DNA of 64,000 nucleotides. Origin: Daucus carota subsp. sativus. Lineage: Eukaryota > Streptophyta > Magnoliopsida > Apiales > Apiaceae. The stretch spans positions 25,718,527 to 25,782,526 of the forward strand of contig NC_030384.2 in assembly GCF_001625215.2 (NCBI RefSeq). The letters are read 5' to 3'. Shown in pieces: positions 23,169-36,150 of this stretch. The notes under the pieces were generated by a model. That model saw nothing but the letters and a program-made list of their open reading frames with translations, did no database searches and had not been told where the DNA came from. The position numbers and the translations under genes were made by a program. The stretch's first letter is position 1; each line of letters opens with the position of its first letter.

Positions 23169-25759
23169 ATTAGGGTTTCAGTAGTTTTGGATTTTTTGGG
23201 AGGTTAATTAGTTCTTTGGTTTTTGTTGTGAAATTAGAAATGCATGAATCGTTTGTATCTTTGCTTAATAAGTGTTCATATACTGAAATCGAATGGTATT
23301 TACTCAGCCACCACAATCCCAATCACAACCTCCACCCATGTCTAGCTAAGCCTAAAAAAGAAGCTCCAATAAAACTGAAAAAAGGGCAAAAAATCAAAGA
23401 CTTTTTTAATTGAAGAGGATATGTTGCTTATTTTAGCATGGCTCAATATTAGTATGGATCCGGTGTAAAGAAATAATCAGATTCACACATGTTATTGGAA
23501 TTGGATTTGGAATTATTACGAGGGAAATAAAGAAGGATCGGAAAGTGATCGAAGTGTTAATTCGTTGTGTAATCGGTGGTGCACAATCAATGAAAAATTC
23601 ACAAAATTTATTGGATTTTACAATCAAATATGTGGAAGTAATCAAAGTGGATTGACATATCAAGATAAGGTAGATTTTCTTTTCGTTCAAGGCTAATTGC
23701 TTTGTTTGTGTTAATGTAATTGCTTTGTTTGTGTTAATGACTAATTGTTTTGTTTGTTCTGCTCGTTAAAGTATTTGAATTACTTATTGCCCTTGCTTAT
23801 AATTCATCATCCAGCTGGAACATTGAGCCTCCGTCTCTATAAATTTGATTCCAACTCAACATAAGTTAGATTTCAACTTATATATGGTCAAAGCGAAGAT
23901 GATGACTTAATTGTTGAGTTTTAGTGCGTTGTTCAAATATTTCAGTCAAGGTAGACTCTTTACATACGTCAATCCCGTTTATCTTCGATGATCATGTTAT
24001 GTAATATTATGTAGGCGGTCATGATAATATTTCATTGTGTCCACATCTCAAAATTGTGATGGTCCGCGAATCATTGCAAACCGAGATTCCAACATTCTAG
24101 ATGCTCTTTCAACATCCTTTCTAACTGATTATTGTGCCATTGGAAAATATTCTTTTTCTTACCTTGAAGTTTTGAAATAGTTTTGACAAAAGTTGGTCGA
24201 GAGGGATATATACCATCAGCAAGATAATATCCCGGGTTATATTCATGTCCGTTGATGGTATTCCTCACTTCAGGGCTGCGACCTTCTACCAATTATTCAA
24301 AAATATGAGACCGATCTAACACGTTAATATCATTTAACGACCTCGGTAATCCAAAAAAAGCATGCCAAATCCACAAGTCCTTTAAAGCTATAGCTTCTAA
24401 TATAATAGTTAGTTAATGAACATGACCCGTGTACATACCTTGCCAACCAGCTGGACAATTATCCACTTCCAATGCATACAATCAATACAACCCAACATTT
24501 CGGGAAAGCCTCGTTATTCATTCTCTGCTAGTAATCTAGACACATCTTCAGTATTTGGGCGTCTTATATATATTCGGTTCTGAAGACTTTAACAATTGAT
24601 TTAACAAACCTTCTTAGAGTCTCTATTGCTGTACTCTCATCATTTCGAACATAATCATCAAATGCATCAATTGTTGTTTCATATGCAAAACATCCTAAGT
24701 GCAGCTGTCACTTTCTAAAGTGAAGACAAGCCATGAATTCCCACAACATTAGTTCGTTGAGTAAAATAATTGTCATGAGCTGTAACCGCTTCTTCAATTT
24801 GCATAAACAATGATCTACGCATCCAAAATCTTCAGCGAAATTGTGTATCAGTATATATAGGTGTATCGAAAAATAATCACGATACAGTTTAGCATGACCT
24901 TCTCTTCTATTGCAATTAATACACGATGATTCGTTGTGGAACCACCATGACACGAGATAGAATTTGCTCTTTCAAGCTGATTATGAAGGTATGCCGCACT
25001 CATTCTCATCATTGTTTACTGCTCTTCTTCTTCTTCTGCATTCATAATATCAAGAATGAATCGTGTAGTATTATTCATTACAATAGAGTATTTTAGATTT
25101 ATGAAAGGATTTGAGTTTGTGTTATATGAATTGTTTTCAATTTTCAATTAGGGTAAAATTAACACCAGTGTTTATACACTTGCCGATACCTAAAATTTAG
25201 ATTTATAATATAGTGTTTTTAGTTATAAAAATTATCTTATGTTTACAACATTTAGATAAAATTTTGGAATGAAATTAATTTTAAAAGACTATATTATTTG
25301 CATTATTAAATAAAATTATTTAATTATTTACATAACATATATTCTTGTATAAAATTTTATTTGAATAAATTCAAAAAATAATTTATTTATGAACTTTATT
25401 TACAATACATATCTACAATGTGAAAATTTAGCGGTTAAAATTTGAAAATAGTATGATAATATATTCTTAAATAATAATATTATTTTAATTAATTAGGATA
25501 AAATATATATTTATATGAAATGTTTATGTGAATAAATTTATAAGAAAGTTATTTATGAAATTTATTCACAATAAATAACTATTATTTGAAAATATAATTA
25601 TTAAAATTTTAAAATAACAGAATATTAAATTTAGCTAACCAATATAGCCAATACCACTGGAGGACAAAATTTATTGGTTCAGCAAATTTTTACCTAATCA
25701 TCTATATTCATACTTTTAGCTAACAATTATAGCTATATCTTCCTTAAGATGCTCTAAAT

Positions 25760-26683
25760 ATAATTTATCCTAACTAGATTACCTCGCAATTTATTTTTTC
25801 TATGGGAAGCAAACAACTATTTAAAATTGTCTGAATATCATACAATTAAAATTATCTGAATATCATACAATTAAAATTAACTGAATATCATACAAAGATG
25901 TGTGTGTTATATATAGAGTCCACCTCCACTATAAACCTCTTTTATTCTACAAACTAAAAATCAAGCTGATATATCACTAAATCCTAAAGCAAATATAACT
26001 AATTTTTTTTAACAATCCCATCTCCATCTCCATCTTCACCAATCCCACCTCCATCTTCACCAACCCCACCTCCGTCGCCACCTCCGTCATCACCATCTCC
26101 ACCTCCATAACCACCACCTCCATTATTTATATCACCACCAAATCCGACACATCTCCACCTTCACCTACGGTCTCACCTCGGTCATCCTCACTTTCGATAA
26201 GATTTGCCCGATTTTACTGCAGTTTTAAATCTGTATCTTTGCCAAAAACTGCCGAACAAAGCCAAAAACTCCTTCCATGTCCACCACCTCATTCTCCACC
26301 TTCACATCCACTATCTCCACCACCTCCACCTAAATCGGCAACGAAAACAGATCTGGAGATTCTGAGCAGTTTTTGGAATAGATTTGGAGATCTTGAGCAG
26401 TTTCTAGAAGTTTTCATTAATTTTTGTAATACAGATCACTAAATCCTTAAGAGAATATCGGTAAATACAAAAAAAAGATATCACTAAATTAGACTGGTTT
26501 TTAGTTTTTATTTTAAGGTTGGTTTGTATTTGATCACTAGCCAACTAATTTTATTTCATATTGGAGTGAATATTTTCAAAATTTTAGGATTAAACTGAAG
26601 AAAATTAACATGATGAGGTTCGTTCTACGAGACCGTAATTTAAATTACTGTAAATAAAATTATTAATATTTAGTTGTTAACGG
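25760..26683. other. Spacer with a C-rich low-complexity tract
   Basis: Between about 26020 and 26340 there are many repeats of CCACCTCC/CCATCTCC, giving short proline-rich open frames without any conserved family. A repeat, ATCTGGAGATTCTGAGCAGTT against ATTTGGAGATCTTGAGCAGTT, lies at 26350-26405. No gene is supported. Confidence 0.4.
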
Positions 26684-26850
26684 TTTTTTCATGGTGTGCC
26701 CATGAGCACACAATAAGCACAAAATTCCATAAATTTATTTTGTTTTAATTGGCTAACAATCTTTAATAATGACACCAATCAAATGCATCCAAATAATTCA
26801 TAAATTTTAGTACTTAATGTGTGTCCTTTGATACACTGGAAACACCAATT
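26684..26850. mobile_element. Diverged MITE of the CGGTTTTT...GTGTGCCCATG family
   Basis: The left end CGGTTTTTTCATGGTGTGCC matches the left end of the complete 193-bp element at 61549-61741, and the interior (GCACAAAATTCCATAAATTT, ACACCAATCAAA) is related. The right end (GTGTCCTTTGATACACTGG) is eroded. Another partial copy follows near 26874-27000. Confidence 0.45.
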
Positions 26851-27009
26851 TTGAAAGAGTTTGTCTAGTTTGTGTCATGAGCATATTTTAAGCACTAAAT
26901 TTTATAAGTTTGAGAGATTTTGATTGGTGTGATTGTTGCATTTACAGGGGGTTCATCATTATTAAGAAACAACAACCAATTAAAATGAGTCAAACATGTG
27001 GAATTTAAG

Positions 27010-27530
27010 AGTTTACCAGAAAAACCGATTTTTAAAAGCAAAGAACTATAGCCAACAGTAACGGATATAAATCCCATATGAAAGTTTTGGTATTAAACGG
27101 GCGACATAGCGTATTGCCGATGAAAGTAACATGTAGAATTGTGAAATTATGGTCGTTTGCTAATCTTATTTTTAATTTAGAAATAAGAGCTTATTTGTAG
27201 AGAAATATACATAAAATTATATTTGTTTTCTGAAATAAACATTTTTTTATGAGTCAAATAATGAAAGTAACGAATATAAACACCTATTTAATATTTATAT
27301 CAGAAAAGAATATAAAATACAATTTTTTAAAATAAGAATAAGAGCTTATTTTTCAAAATGGAAGTTGCTAAAACAGGCGCAAAGTTCATGCCCATGAGTA
27401 CCTTTTTATCCCTAGATTGTAAAGAAAAAAACGTGTCATTCAACAAAACCAGTAGCAAACAAAATAACCCAGCCAAATCTGCGAGACAAGCACCCGCTAG
27501 CTGGATGCGACTACACATCTCAAAACAGAC
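27010..27530. other. Spacer upstream of the thaumatin-like gene
   Basis: AT-rich up to about 27350, then rising in GC towards the gene. No independent gene is seen. Confidence 0.35.
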
Positions 27531-27538
27531 ACCCCCTC

Positions 27539-27546
27539 TATTTATA
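27539..27546 (+). promoter_or_regulatory. TATA box of the thaumatin-like gene
   Basis: TATTTATA lies 50 bases before the start ATG, after a C-rich stretch, in the expected place for a short 5' leader. Confidence 0.5.
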
Positions 27547-27595
27547 CTCACACTCTCCCTTTGCTATTCTCAAATACCCAAACCACAATTAACAA

Positions 27596-28333
27596 ATGGC
27601 CTCCTTCTCTCCGCTCCTTTTCTTCAGCTTCTTCATAGCTCTCTCTTCTGCTACTCCTTCCTCTATTCTCACCGTCGTCAACAACTGCCCGTTCCCTCTC
27701 TGGCCCGCCATCCAGCCCAACTCCGGCCACCTCCTCCTCGAAGGCGGAGGCTTCTTTCTCCCCTCCCTCTCCCACCGATCCTTCCCCGCCCCCACGGCCC
27801 ACTGGTCCGGTCGCTTGTGGGCGCGTACTCACTGCTACACCCACGACAACCACTTTTCCTGTGCCACCGGAGACTGTGGCACAGGAAAAGTGGAATGCAA
27901 TGGCCGTGGTGGAGCTCCTCCCGCCACTCTGGCCCAGTTCTCGCTCCACCACGGCCATAACGACCTCTCCTCTTACGCGGTCAGTCTCGTCGATGGGTAC
28001 AACGTACCCATGACAGTTACACCCCACGAGGGGCACGGAGTCTGCCCCGTGGTGGGGTGTAAGCCCGATCTCCTCCCCAAGTGCCCCGCGCCACTACAAC
28101 TCAGAGCCTCCGCGGGGCACGTGATCGGGTGCAAGAGCGCCTGCGAGGCGTTCAATAAAGATGAGTTCTGCTGCAGGAACCATTATAACAGCCCGCATAC
28201 ATGCAAGCCCACAAGCTACTCGGAGTATTTCAAGAAGGAATGCCCCTCCACGTTCACTTATGCCCATGATAGTCCTTCGCTTATGCATGACTGCTCTTCT
28301 CCACGTGAGCTCAAAGTCATCTTCTGTCACTAA
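27596..28333 (+). CDS. Thaumatin-like protein (PR-5 family), secreted
   Basis: A single exon of 245 residues. Residues 1-20 (MASFSPLLFFSFFIALSSAT) form a signal peptide; the mature part of about 225 residues has all 16 cysteines that make the eight disulphides of the long thaumatin fold. The family signature is visible as CATGDC with the following CNG, then PPATLA. Many members act outside the cell in defence, binding or cutting fungal beta-glucans. The acidic cleft that goes with that activity (Arg, Glu, Asp, Asp, Asp) looks altered: Arg77, Asp133 and Asp189 can be matched, but the Glu is Gln114 and the first Asp is Ala128. This suggests weakened or different activity (inference). There is no long C-terminal extension, so vacuolar targeting is unlikely. 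GC content is far above the flanks, normal for a TLP exon. Confidence 0.93.
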   Translation: MASFSPLLFFSFFIALSSATPSSILTVVNNCPFPLWPAIQPNSGHLLLEGGGFFLPSLSHRSFPAPTAHWSGRLWARTHCYTHDNHFSCATGDCGTGKVECNGRGGAPPATLAQFSLHHGHNDLSSYAVSLVDGYNVPMTVTPHEGHGVCPVVGCKPDLLPKCPAPLQLRASAGHVIGCKSACEAFNKDEFCCRNHYNSPHTCKPTSYSEYFKKECPSTFTYAHDSPSLMHDCSSPRELKVIFCH

Positions 28334-28774
28334 AATGTTGATCCCTGCTATCTAATCAGGATTAGTTTAGTCTAATTAAGTTAGTTTCAAGCGGATGTTT
28401 GTGTCTTGATGTTTTAATTAATGGTGTATGAACTCATGAGTGTTGTTATGTTTTTTTTTTTTTTTTTTCTGTCTTATGGATTGGGACCTGATAAGATATT
28501 ATAAGATCTTTTTATGTATTTGCTGTCACGTGTTATGTTTGAACACTTTTTATTTTCAAATGGCCGAGTAATAAGTGTTGAAATTTGTACTATGAGCAAA
28601 TAGATTAATCAATCCAAGTCAGATTAATGTTCACTTAAATACTTAATCCTATATTTAGATGTAGCAAAATAGATAACAACGTTCGATGATGTATATGTTG
28701 AGTGCTCATCTAGCTATTTGCCCATATTAGAGTTAAATTTCATATTAGAGTCACTCCAGTAGTCCAGTTAATAA
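28334..28774. other. 3'UTR and spacer after the thaumatin-like gene
   Basis: Contains a poly(T) run near 28450-28470. Nothing else is recognised. Confidence 0.35.
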
Positions 28775-28782
28775 TAAATCAT

Positions 28783-28962
28783 GGGTGCTGATTTATGCAC
28801 ACCCTAAATTGATTTATGCACACCTTTCTATCTATTTTGTACTAAAATACCCTTTTAAATTACTGAGATATTTGGTTGGGAAAAAAACACAAGGGTAATT
28901 TGATACAAAACAGGAGATAGGGTGTGCATAAATAAGTTTAGGGTGTGCATATATCAGCACCC
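28783..28962. mobile_element. 180-bp MITE with 8-bp target duplication
   Basis: Ends GGGTGCTGATTTATGCACAC and GTGTGCATATATCAGCACCC form inverted repeats of about 26 bp. Perfect 8-bp direct repeats TAAATCAT flank it (28775-28782 and 28963-28970), as for hAT-type MITEs. The direct-repeat word TTTATGCACACC recurs inside. Confidence 0.9.
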
Positions 28963-28999
28963 TAAATCATTTCGAAATTGTATGTAAAATGTGGAGATT

Positions 29000-29855
29000 C
29001 GCATTTTATGTGATTGTACAACTCTATCTAGATGTGAATGAGTGGTGAGAAGAGAAAGCACAGGTTTTGATGTGTTTGTTTTGGTGTAAAAAGCGTAAAA
29101 AGAGAGGCACTGGGTGGGGGAGTCACTGGCAAATGACTAGAGTAGCAGCGAATCTCTGTGCTGTTTCAGAATCCCTATGTTTCCTGTTTTTCTCACTTTT
29201 TATTTTCAAATTACTACAGTGAATGGGAGTACTCATGTAGCTACACTACAATTATTGTGTTTAATAGTATGAGTACTAGTACTGGTATAAGACAAGAACA
29301 AGGCGTGGGAAAAGCAATAGAAATCAGACAGCCCATGCAACCTAACCTTTTCTTAAACTGTTTTTCTGTGATCTGGTCACCAGCACAAGAATTATGAGGA
29401 TACCCTCTTCATTCTTCTGGGATATATACACGTTTTTTTTTGGACATGAAGTTTAAAAAAATTGTATAGAGTAATGTAAAGTAATGAGGAAAAAAAAAAA
29501 AAAAAGTAGGTAAAGTGGCGAGGGTCATTAATACTTAAGTGATAGATTTGGAAAAGTAAATGAAAGTAAGGGGTGAGTAGGGTTTTCATATTTATAAAAT
29601 TTTACTATTGTGGGAAAGTTTTGAAATGTATAAAATTGAATGGAACATCCTAAAAAAAAAGTGTATAGAAATCAAAAGAGAGAGTTGAAAATAAGGATAA
29701 AATTTATTTAAAAAATCGATATGTAAAAGCGACTAAATTTTAGTGTTTAACTTTAACATATGCTCATGACAAACATATACAAACCCTTCCCATATTCCCA
29801 TTACGGGAAACCGCTGGGCGTGGACAAGTAATAAGCACCTCTTTCTTTCGTAAGA
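29000..29855. other. Spacer, possibly with an eroded Stowaway
   Basis: The part 29430-29690 (GTATAGAGTAATGTAAAGTAATG ... GTGTATAGAAATC) has the internal word use of Stowaway elements but no recognisable ends. No gene is seen. Confidence 0.3.
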
Positions 29856-30090
29856 GGCTGTTTGGATGAGGTTAAAATAAGTGCTTTTTGATTAAAATAA
29901 ATAAGCGGGGTAGAAGTTAGAAGCAAAATAAGACTTATAAGTGACTAAAGTGTTTGGTAAATAAGTATGAGTCCTGAAACAAAAGCTAGCATTCCTAACT
30001 TTTTATAAGTGCTTCTTGACTTATTACACAAACGGTACGAATAAGGCTCATAATCCAGAAGTTGGGCTTATAATTCATAAACAAACAGCC
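29856..30090. mobile_element. 235-bp MITE with GGCTGTTTG ends
   Basis: Starts GGCTGTTTGGATGAGG and ends CATAAACAAACAGCC, an imperfect inverted repeat; inside are AAATAAGTGCTTTTTGA and its near complement TAAGTGCTTCTTGACTTATT. No target duplication is evident. The same family seems to border the LTR element at about 32241-32280 (CCGCTTGGGTGAACTTAAAA). Confidence 0.6.
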
Positions 30091-30562
30091 ACCAAGGTTC
30101 TTAGAAAACATACTGTTCTGACAACCAAGATCAAATGCAACTTCCCCAAAATATACAATTTTTCAACCGAAATGCAAACCGCTTATTTCTTCTTATTTCA
30201 AAAACTAAAATGAAGAAAATGCAAATGAACTCTTCTAGATTAACAAAAAAGTTACCTTCCCAGTCCTGAAACCATTTTTTTGAAAGTTGCGCCTGATTAC
30301 AAAGAAGGCATGCCTATTTTTTTGTTATCTTTTGAAAATTTGAGCGTTTAGCATCTTTTTCACTTTAGCAATTGACCTTATCGGGGTGGCTCATCTGCAC
30401 GTGAAACTGCAACCCTGACAAACTTTTGCTACCCCATACACTATTACTACACTATAACACTACTCAATTGTCAATGTTTCAATTTCTAAACATGAGAATT
30501 ACCATTTAAAATTTGAAAATACATTCAACATCCGAAATTATTCATCAAGACCAGTGAATTAT
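30091..30562. other. Spacer 3' of the glyoxalase-fold gene
   Basis: AT-rich, with the 3'UTR of the minus-strand gene at its right end. No other feature is seen. Confidence 0.35.
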
Positions 30563-31419
30563 TCAAGAGTCATGGGGCTTTCCTGGCTCAGAAACAAAGC
30601 TTCCCAACCTAACCACAATACCATCAAGATCTCTAACATACCCTACTTTCTGACCCCACTCTTTATCTTCGGGCTCGCTCACTCCAATGGCTCCATTCTC
30701 CACGGCTCTCTTGTAAGCTGCATCCACATCTTTGTATGCAAAACACACCTCCACCGGGTCTCTCTCCTTTCGGCTCCCTGGTGAGCGAACCTCGCCCGTT
30801 ACATCGTCCGTCTCGTGCTGGTGCTTTGGCGTAAACGCTACCGTTGTATGCCCGCTTTCGAGCTCTCCCCACCTAAAATATGCAACATAACAACAAATTT
30901 AAGTGACACACTAGAAATGGTTGATCAAATATTACAATAAATTTTATATATAACTAAAACTTATGTGCAAATCACGGCTTCTGTTCTTCGCAAAATTAAT
31001 TAGTCGAACGAACACGTGCAAACTATTCTAACCACTAATTAACTAACTACTCCATAAATTAGAATGTCAATTTCGGATAACATGTCGGTTCGTGTTTGTA
31101 ACAGATCGAAAAGGTTAAGATGAAATTACTTAAAATTGCATAAAACTGAATATTTGAGTTTAAGAGGATGAAAATTTAATTTCGGATTTCGGGTCCATGA
31201 TCGTGTCTAATACTGTCAATTTGTTTCGAAACAAACACATACAATTATATTTGATCGGGAATAATATAATTGTGTTAAAAATTTGGATTACCTTTTGGAT
31301 TCGTCGAGACGACGGACTTGGTAGCCAAAAGCCTTGGAATAGAAAGCGACAGATTTTGCTACATCTTTCACATAAACAACTACGTACGCGAGTATTGGGC
31401 TCGAACCTGAAGCTGCCAT
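30563..31419 (-). CDS. Glyoxalase/VOC-fold protein (lactoylglutathione lyase-like)
   Basis: Exon 1 is 31292-31419 and exon 2 is 30563-30872, with a 419-bp GT-AG intron that splits the Arg codon before WGELESG. The product is 145 residues, one VOC module. It begins MAASGSSPILAYVVVYVKDV, continues with SVAFYSKAFGY and WGELESGHTTVAF, and ends in VGYVRDLDGIVVRLGS, the beta-alpha-beta-beta-beta pattern of the fold. Plants have small soluble proteins of this type annotated as 'glyoxalase I family', but they are not the main glyoxalase I and most have no proven substrate. His in ESGHTT and Glu in PVEVCF are candidates for metal ligands, by position only. Exon phases join cleanly and no damage is seen, so I regard it as a live gene. 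Confidence 0.88.
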
Positions 31420-32256
31420 CACTCTCTTTGATCTCTAGATCTCTATTTTTATTTAGCAGTGTTTGTTCGACTGTTTATTGTGTGCTATTTTTGGGGATCG
31501 GTTCTCACGTTACATATAACAGTGGTGGACTGTATACGTGTCCACCATGCATGCTATGTGTATTTAGAATGCTGCCACGTGTCTCGGGTTTTGATGTTGA
31601 TTTTTAGTCAAGGAAGTGATGATCGTACTTATCTGATACTATGTGATGGGCTTTTCAGTGTGGCTGTGACATTTTTCTTGATTGTTCGATGGGCTTTAAG
31701 TTTATGAATCGTCATTGTTTCGACAATATTGACGCAGACCACACGGTGTACGCCAGGGCGGATAGGATATCGATGCGGATTTTCGATAAAATTTAAGTAT
31801 TCTCGATTTAAGAATTACTTTTTAATCGTAAGTTCATTGTTGATTTTGATTGCAGTTTTAAATTTCAGGTTTCCACCGGTTCAATTTTGATTCAAAAAAC
31901 CACATGAAGAAACAAGAAACATTATATAAGAACAATCAAAATCTAATTAAAAATTATGCATCCATCCATCTAATTCTTTTTGTCATATATTCCATCCAAA
32001 ATTTAAGTAAACTCAAAGTATAAAAATGTGAACGATAGATAAATTTGCATAATATTAAATCTAAATTGAGTAATTTGTTTTGAAAAATAAGAATTTGAAA
32101 AATTATATGAAAATTAGGTATTGGGGACTTGATAATTTGGATTAAAAGGTGGAGAATTATTTGGATTCATTTTTGTTGTCTATTCAGTTTACTGGTTTGA
32201 CCGGTTGTTTTTTTTTGCCGAATGCATTCATATAATCTAAGGGCCGCTTGGGTGAA
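31420..32256. other. Promoter side of the glyoxalase-fold gene and spacer
   Basis: Contains GCCACGTGTC (a G-box, CACGTG) at about 31570-31580, some 150 bases upstream of the minus-strand ATG. Beyond that the sequence is AT-rich without features. Confidence 0.35.
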
Positions 32257-34727
32257 CTTAAAATAAGTGTTTTTTGCGGAGGCGTGGTCCATTACTCGGC
32301 TCCGAGATATAATACCCCGCTTCCGTAGGGTCTTTTGCCCGGATCGGTAATATATTTAACTGTTACAATATATACATTTTATCAGACAATAATGTAGCAG
32401 GAAGGGGACGGGTCTAGAGAAGGAGGCTCCTTGTAAAAGGGATGGTATCATTTTATCTTGGACACACACACTCATACTTTATCCTCATCTTCTTTATACA
32501 TGGATTCTCATTCTTACACCGGAGGTGCTTGACGGCCACCCCGGTCGAGCATTGTTTTGCAGGACTTCCTTTCTGTTCCTTCCACCACTTCCCGACGTCA
32601 AGGCAATGCAATCGATGGTCAATGGAAGGAGACAATTTTGGCTTTATCATTTGGCCCGCCAGGAAGGGGTTGGTTTGAGAAACTCTCTCCCGTGCCTCGT
32701 ATGGTTTCTCTGAATGGTTGAGACCCGTTCAAGGAGCACCCAAAAAGTGAATCCGTTCGAAAAGATGGCAAGACCAAAAAATTTTAGATCTGAAAAAATT
32801 CAAGTCAACTTGTAGCCAGCTTAATCTACTCAATCTACTATCTAAATCAAGCTAGCACCGAAGAAGAAGCATAGCATAGGCAATTTTGAAGCCTGCATCA
32901 GAGCAAATGTGAGCAAAAAAGATGGTGCCCAGTTCAATTAGGGTTCCAACCTGGCAACTCGGTTTCCACTCAGTGAGTCAACCCGGCACTAGAGTGAATT
33001 CAACGAGTACCATCGGGTTAACTCAGTAGCTCTCTTTCTCTCTCCCCCTCACTTTCTCCCTCTCTCCTTTATGTATTTACGTAATCTTATGATTTGCCGC
33101 ACCTTGAGATTGTTATTTTCTATGCACATCTAATTTGACGTGTTCAACTCGCTACTTAGCTCTTCAAATACACTTCTGGAAAAGAGATTACTATATATGC
33201 TGTCTAATTTTATTTATATATGAATTACGTCTGAAGCTGCTTATCTGCATATTTCTATCTTGTTTCCGTCTGCCCAGTTTGAATGCTTTACTTTTATAAT
33301 TTGTGCTACTATAACTGAATCAAGCTAGATCAATTTTAAGCAAGTAGTCAGGCAATGCATAATAAATTCCGAGGCGACGTAATATTTTCGAAAGTTTCAG
33401 AATGATCTCAATGAGGTAATATTAAGTTAGTTGACAACATTTTGAGGGCTCGGCTCTCAATTAAAGGATACCAGGATAATAAGAAACAACTCTGCAATCC
33501 TGCAGTTACAACAGCAAGATGTATTTTAGTTACCGCAAGCATTAACCTCAAAAGCATGTTAGTCATTTTGACTTGCAATTTGTATTCATCTGTCCATGAT
33601 TATACAATTTTATATTTCCATCATCATCATGATAATTTCTCCTAGCTACTGCTTTGTTGAGGGAGACACAAGACAAAAGCTAAAATTCGCACATCTAGGC
33701 AAAAGTATTCCAAGCTTCCTGGACTTGTCAAGGGAATTGCAAAGAATCGACAGAGAGTCATGTGATACAAGCAAACTCGGCTAATGAATCAAGAACTCAG
33801 CTAGAGTTTTATCAAGATGGAAACAACAACACTTTTAGTTCTTAACTTGAACCGCTTATAGCATTCCGGACTCCCTGCACAAACAAATTATGGCATCTTT
33901 AATGCATTTAAATGTTTTTAACTACTTTTTCAAGTAGAGCTAAATTCCTAATAATTGTATGGTATTTATTTTGCCTATGTTCTATTTTATTTCAAATGTT
34001 TGAAGTGGCTGCAGAAACATATTGTCAAAGGCGAAAAGAAGAGGTAACCGAGTGTTCAATTTCAGCTCTTAGCGAAAGAGAAAAAATAAAGAAAAATCTA
34101 TCGAGCCTTAGCCTCCCCGATCCCAAGAGCTCCACAGTACTTAATTCAGTCTTATGAGGCATTTGGGTCAACCCTAGCCAAATTACTACTTCACAGTGTT
34201 TGGCTTATTGCTTTCTCAAAGATTCAGAATATTCTGTTAGTAGTGAAAACCAAACAATAAAAAGGAATAACCTCCTGATCTCGAAAGACATGGTTCTTGC
34301 ACTTCTCTATTGCCTATCGATAATTTACATCCCCATTCAAACTCAAGTCTGAAGACAATATTGTACAAAGTGGAGGGCTAGAATTTCAATAAAAATATAT
34401 CACAGATTAAAAAAAAGAGTTAAATGCAACTCAGGTGCTAGCCTCTTGTTACATATAACATGTTTCTTGCTAAATCTGCTTGGCCAACAACATGTTTACT
34501 TATGTACAAGTACTTCACCGCTACTCTGACACACCTTGCTTATACTCACTCTAAACACAACATTTGTTCAACATTATTACAACTGCAGCATGTTTTGTAG
34601 TTACCGTAAACATTAACCGGAAAGGCATGTTATCATTCTAACTTGCAATTCTTAGTTACTTGTCAATAATTGTGCAACTATTATTTTCTTCTGCATCGTG
34701 TAACATATAAGCTTCAATATCCAATAC

Positions 34728-35590
34728 ACCAACACAACACATGACAGACTACACCCCGTTGCTATCTAATAACGTGGGACCTTCAACCCCCATACAACAA
34801 CACAACACATGACGGACTACTACCGTTGCTATCAGATAATATGGGACCTTCAACCCCCACACAAAAACACTACATTACGGAATACACCCCGGTACTATTA
34901 GATAACATGGGATCTTCAACCCCCATACACAAACATTACATGACGGAATACACCCCGTTGCTATCAGATAATATGGGACTTCAACCCCCATACACAAACA
35001 CAACACATGACGGACTACACCCTGTTGCTATCAGATAACATGGGACCTTCAACCCCCATCCACCAACACAACACATGACGGACTACACCCCATTGCTATC
35101 AGATAACATGGGACCTTCACTCCCATACACAAACACTACATGACGGAATACACCCTGTTGCTATTAGATAATATGGGACTTCAACCCCCATACACAAACA
35201 CAACACATGACGGAACACACCCCGTTGCTATCAGATAATATGGGACTTCAATTCTGATACACAAACACAACACATGACGGACTACACCCCGTTGCTATCG
35301 GATAACATGGGACCTTTAACCCCCATACACCAACACAACACATGACGGACTACACCCCGTTCCTAGCAGATAACATGGGACCTTCAACCCCCATACACAA
35401 ACACTTCATGACGGAATACACCCTGTTGCTATCAGATAGTATGGGACTTCAACCCCCACACACCAACACAACACATAACAAAACACACCCCATTACTAGT
35501 AGATAACATGGGATCCTCAACCCCCGTACACAAACATGTCATATAACTGAATACACCCCGTTAGCCGGACCCAATACTCACCAAAATTCA
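34728..35590. repeat. Tandem array, about 13 units of 62-69 bp
   Basis: Each unit carries GACGGAMTACACCCCGTTGC, then TATCAGATAAYATGGGAC, then TTCAACCCCCATACAC. Unit length varies with small indels, and some units show substitutions. The array lies in the interior of the LTR fossil; such minisatellites are known within Tat/Ogre-like elements. A short open frame across it simply follows the repeat. Confidence 0.85.
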
Positions 35591-35659
35591 AACATGACGG
35601 ACGACAAAAACATCAAAACATTCCATCGGTATATTATACTCCTCCAACTCAATGCCGTA

Positions 35660-36150
35660 AGTTAAAAGAGTGGGGGGCAATGATGGGATCAAGGCACCAA
35701 ATCTAAGTGCTTCCTTCAACCGATAAAATAATTCAAAAAAGCAGGGGGCAATGATAGTACCTGCTACTGTAAGTACCCGCTAATAACCACCTAAGCAATG
35801 GATTACGATAACTATGCCCGCCACCCAGAGATACGACGAGAATGCTTGAGCGCACGTGCCTCTTAGCAACGGAGGTGATGTTACAACATGAATCAATATT
35901 TACTATAAATAGATATGAATCACTACACACCAATACAAACTATACTCTGAACAACAATATAAGTATCTGCTTTATACTGTTGTAAGATTTGCATAAAACA
36001 GAGAAAACTAAACGATCAAGTCACACATACTCTTTTGACATTATCCATGAAGGCAAAACAACAAAAACACAAACAAAACAACCCTAAAACACATCCCAAG
36101 TATCTTATACCCCTTCAACTCACTAAAGCAAGTTAAAGGAGTGGGGGCAA
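35660..36150. other. Extra polypurine-tract/LTR-start-like motifs
   Basis: GTGGGGGGCAATGAT (about 35672), GCAGGGGGCAATGATAGTACC (about 35741) and GTGGGGGCAATGATAGTACC (about 36141) are three look-alikes of the tract that precedes the right LTR. This suggests an additional, related LTR piece or internal duplication within the fossil. Confidence 0.4.

Noticed and set aside
27548-28036. 162-residue minus-strand frame
   Set aside because: Antisense shadow of the GC-rich thaumatin-like gene.
34826-35038. Open frame with repeated DNMG...TEYTP units
   Set aside because: It follows the tandem array in an LTR fossil, is open over only three units and has no start context or family.
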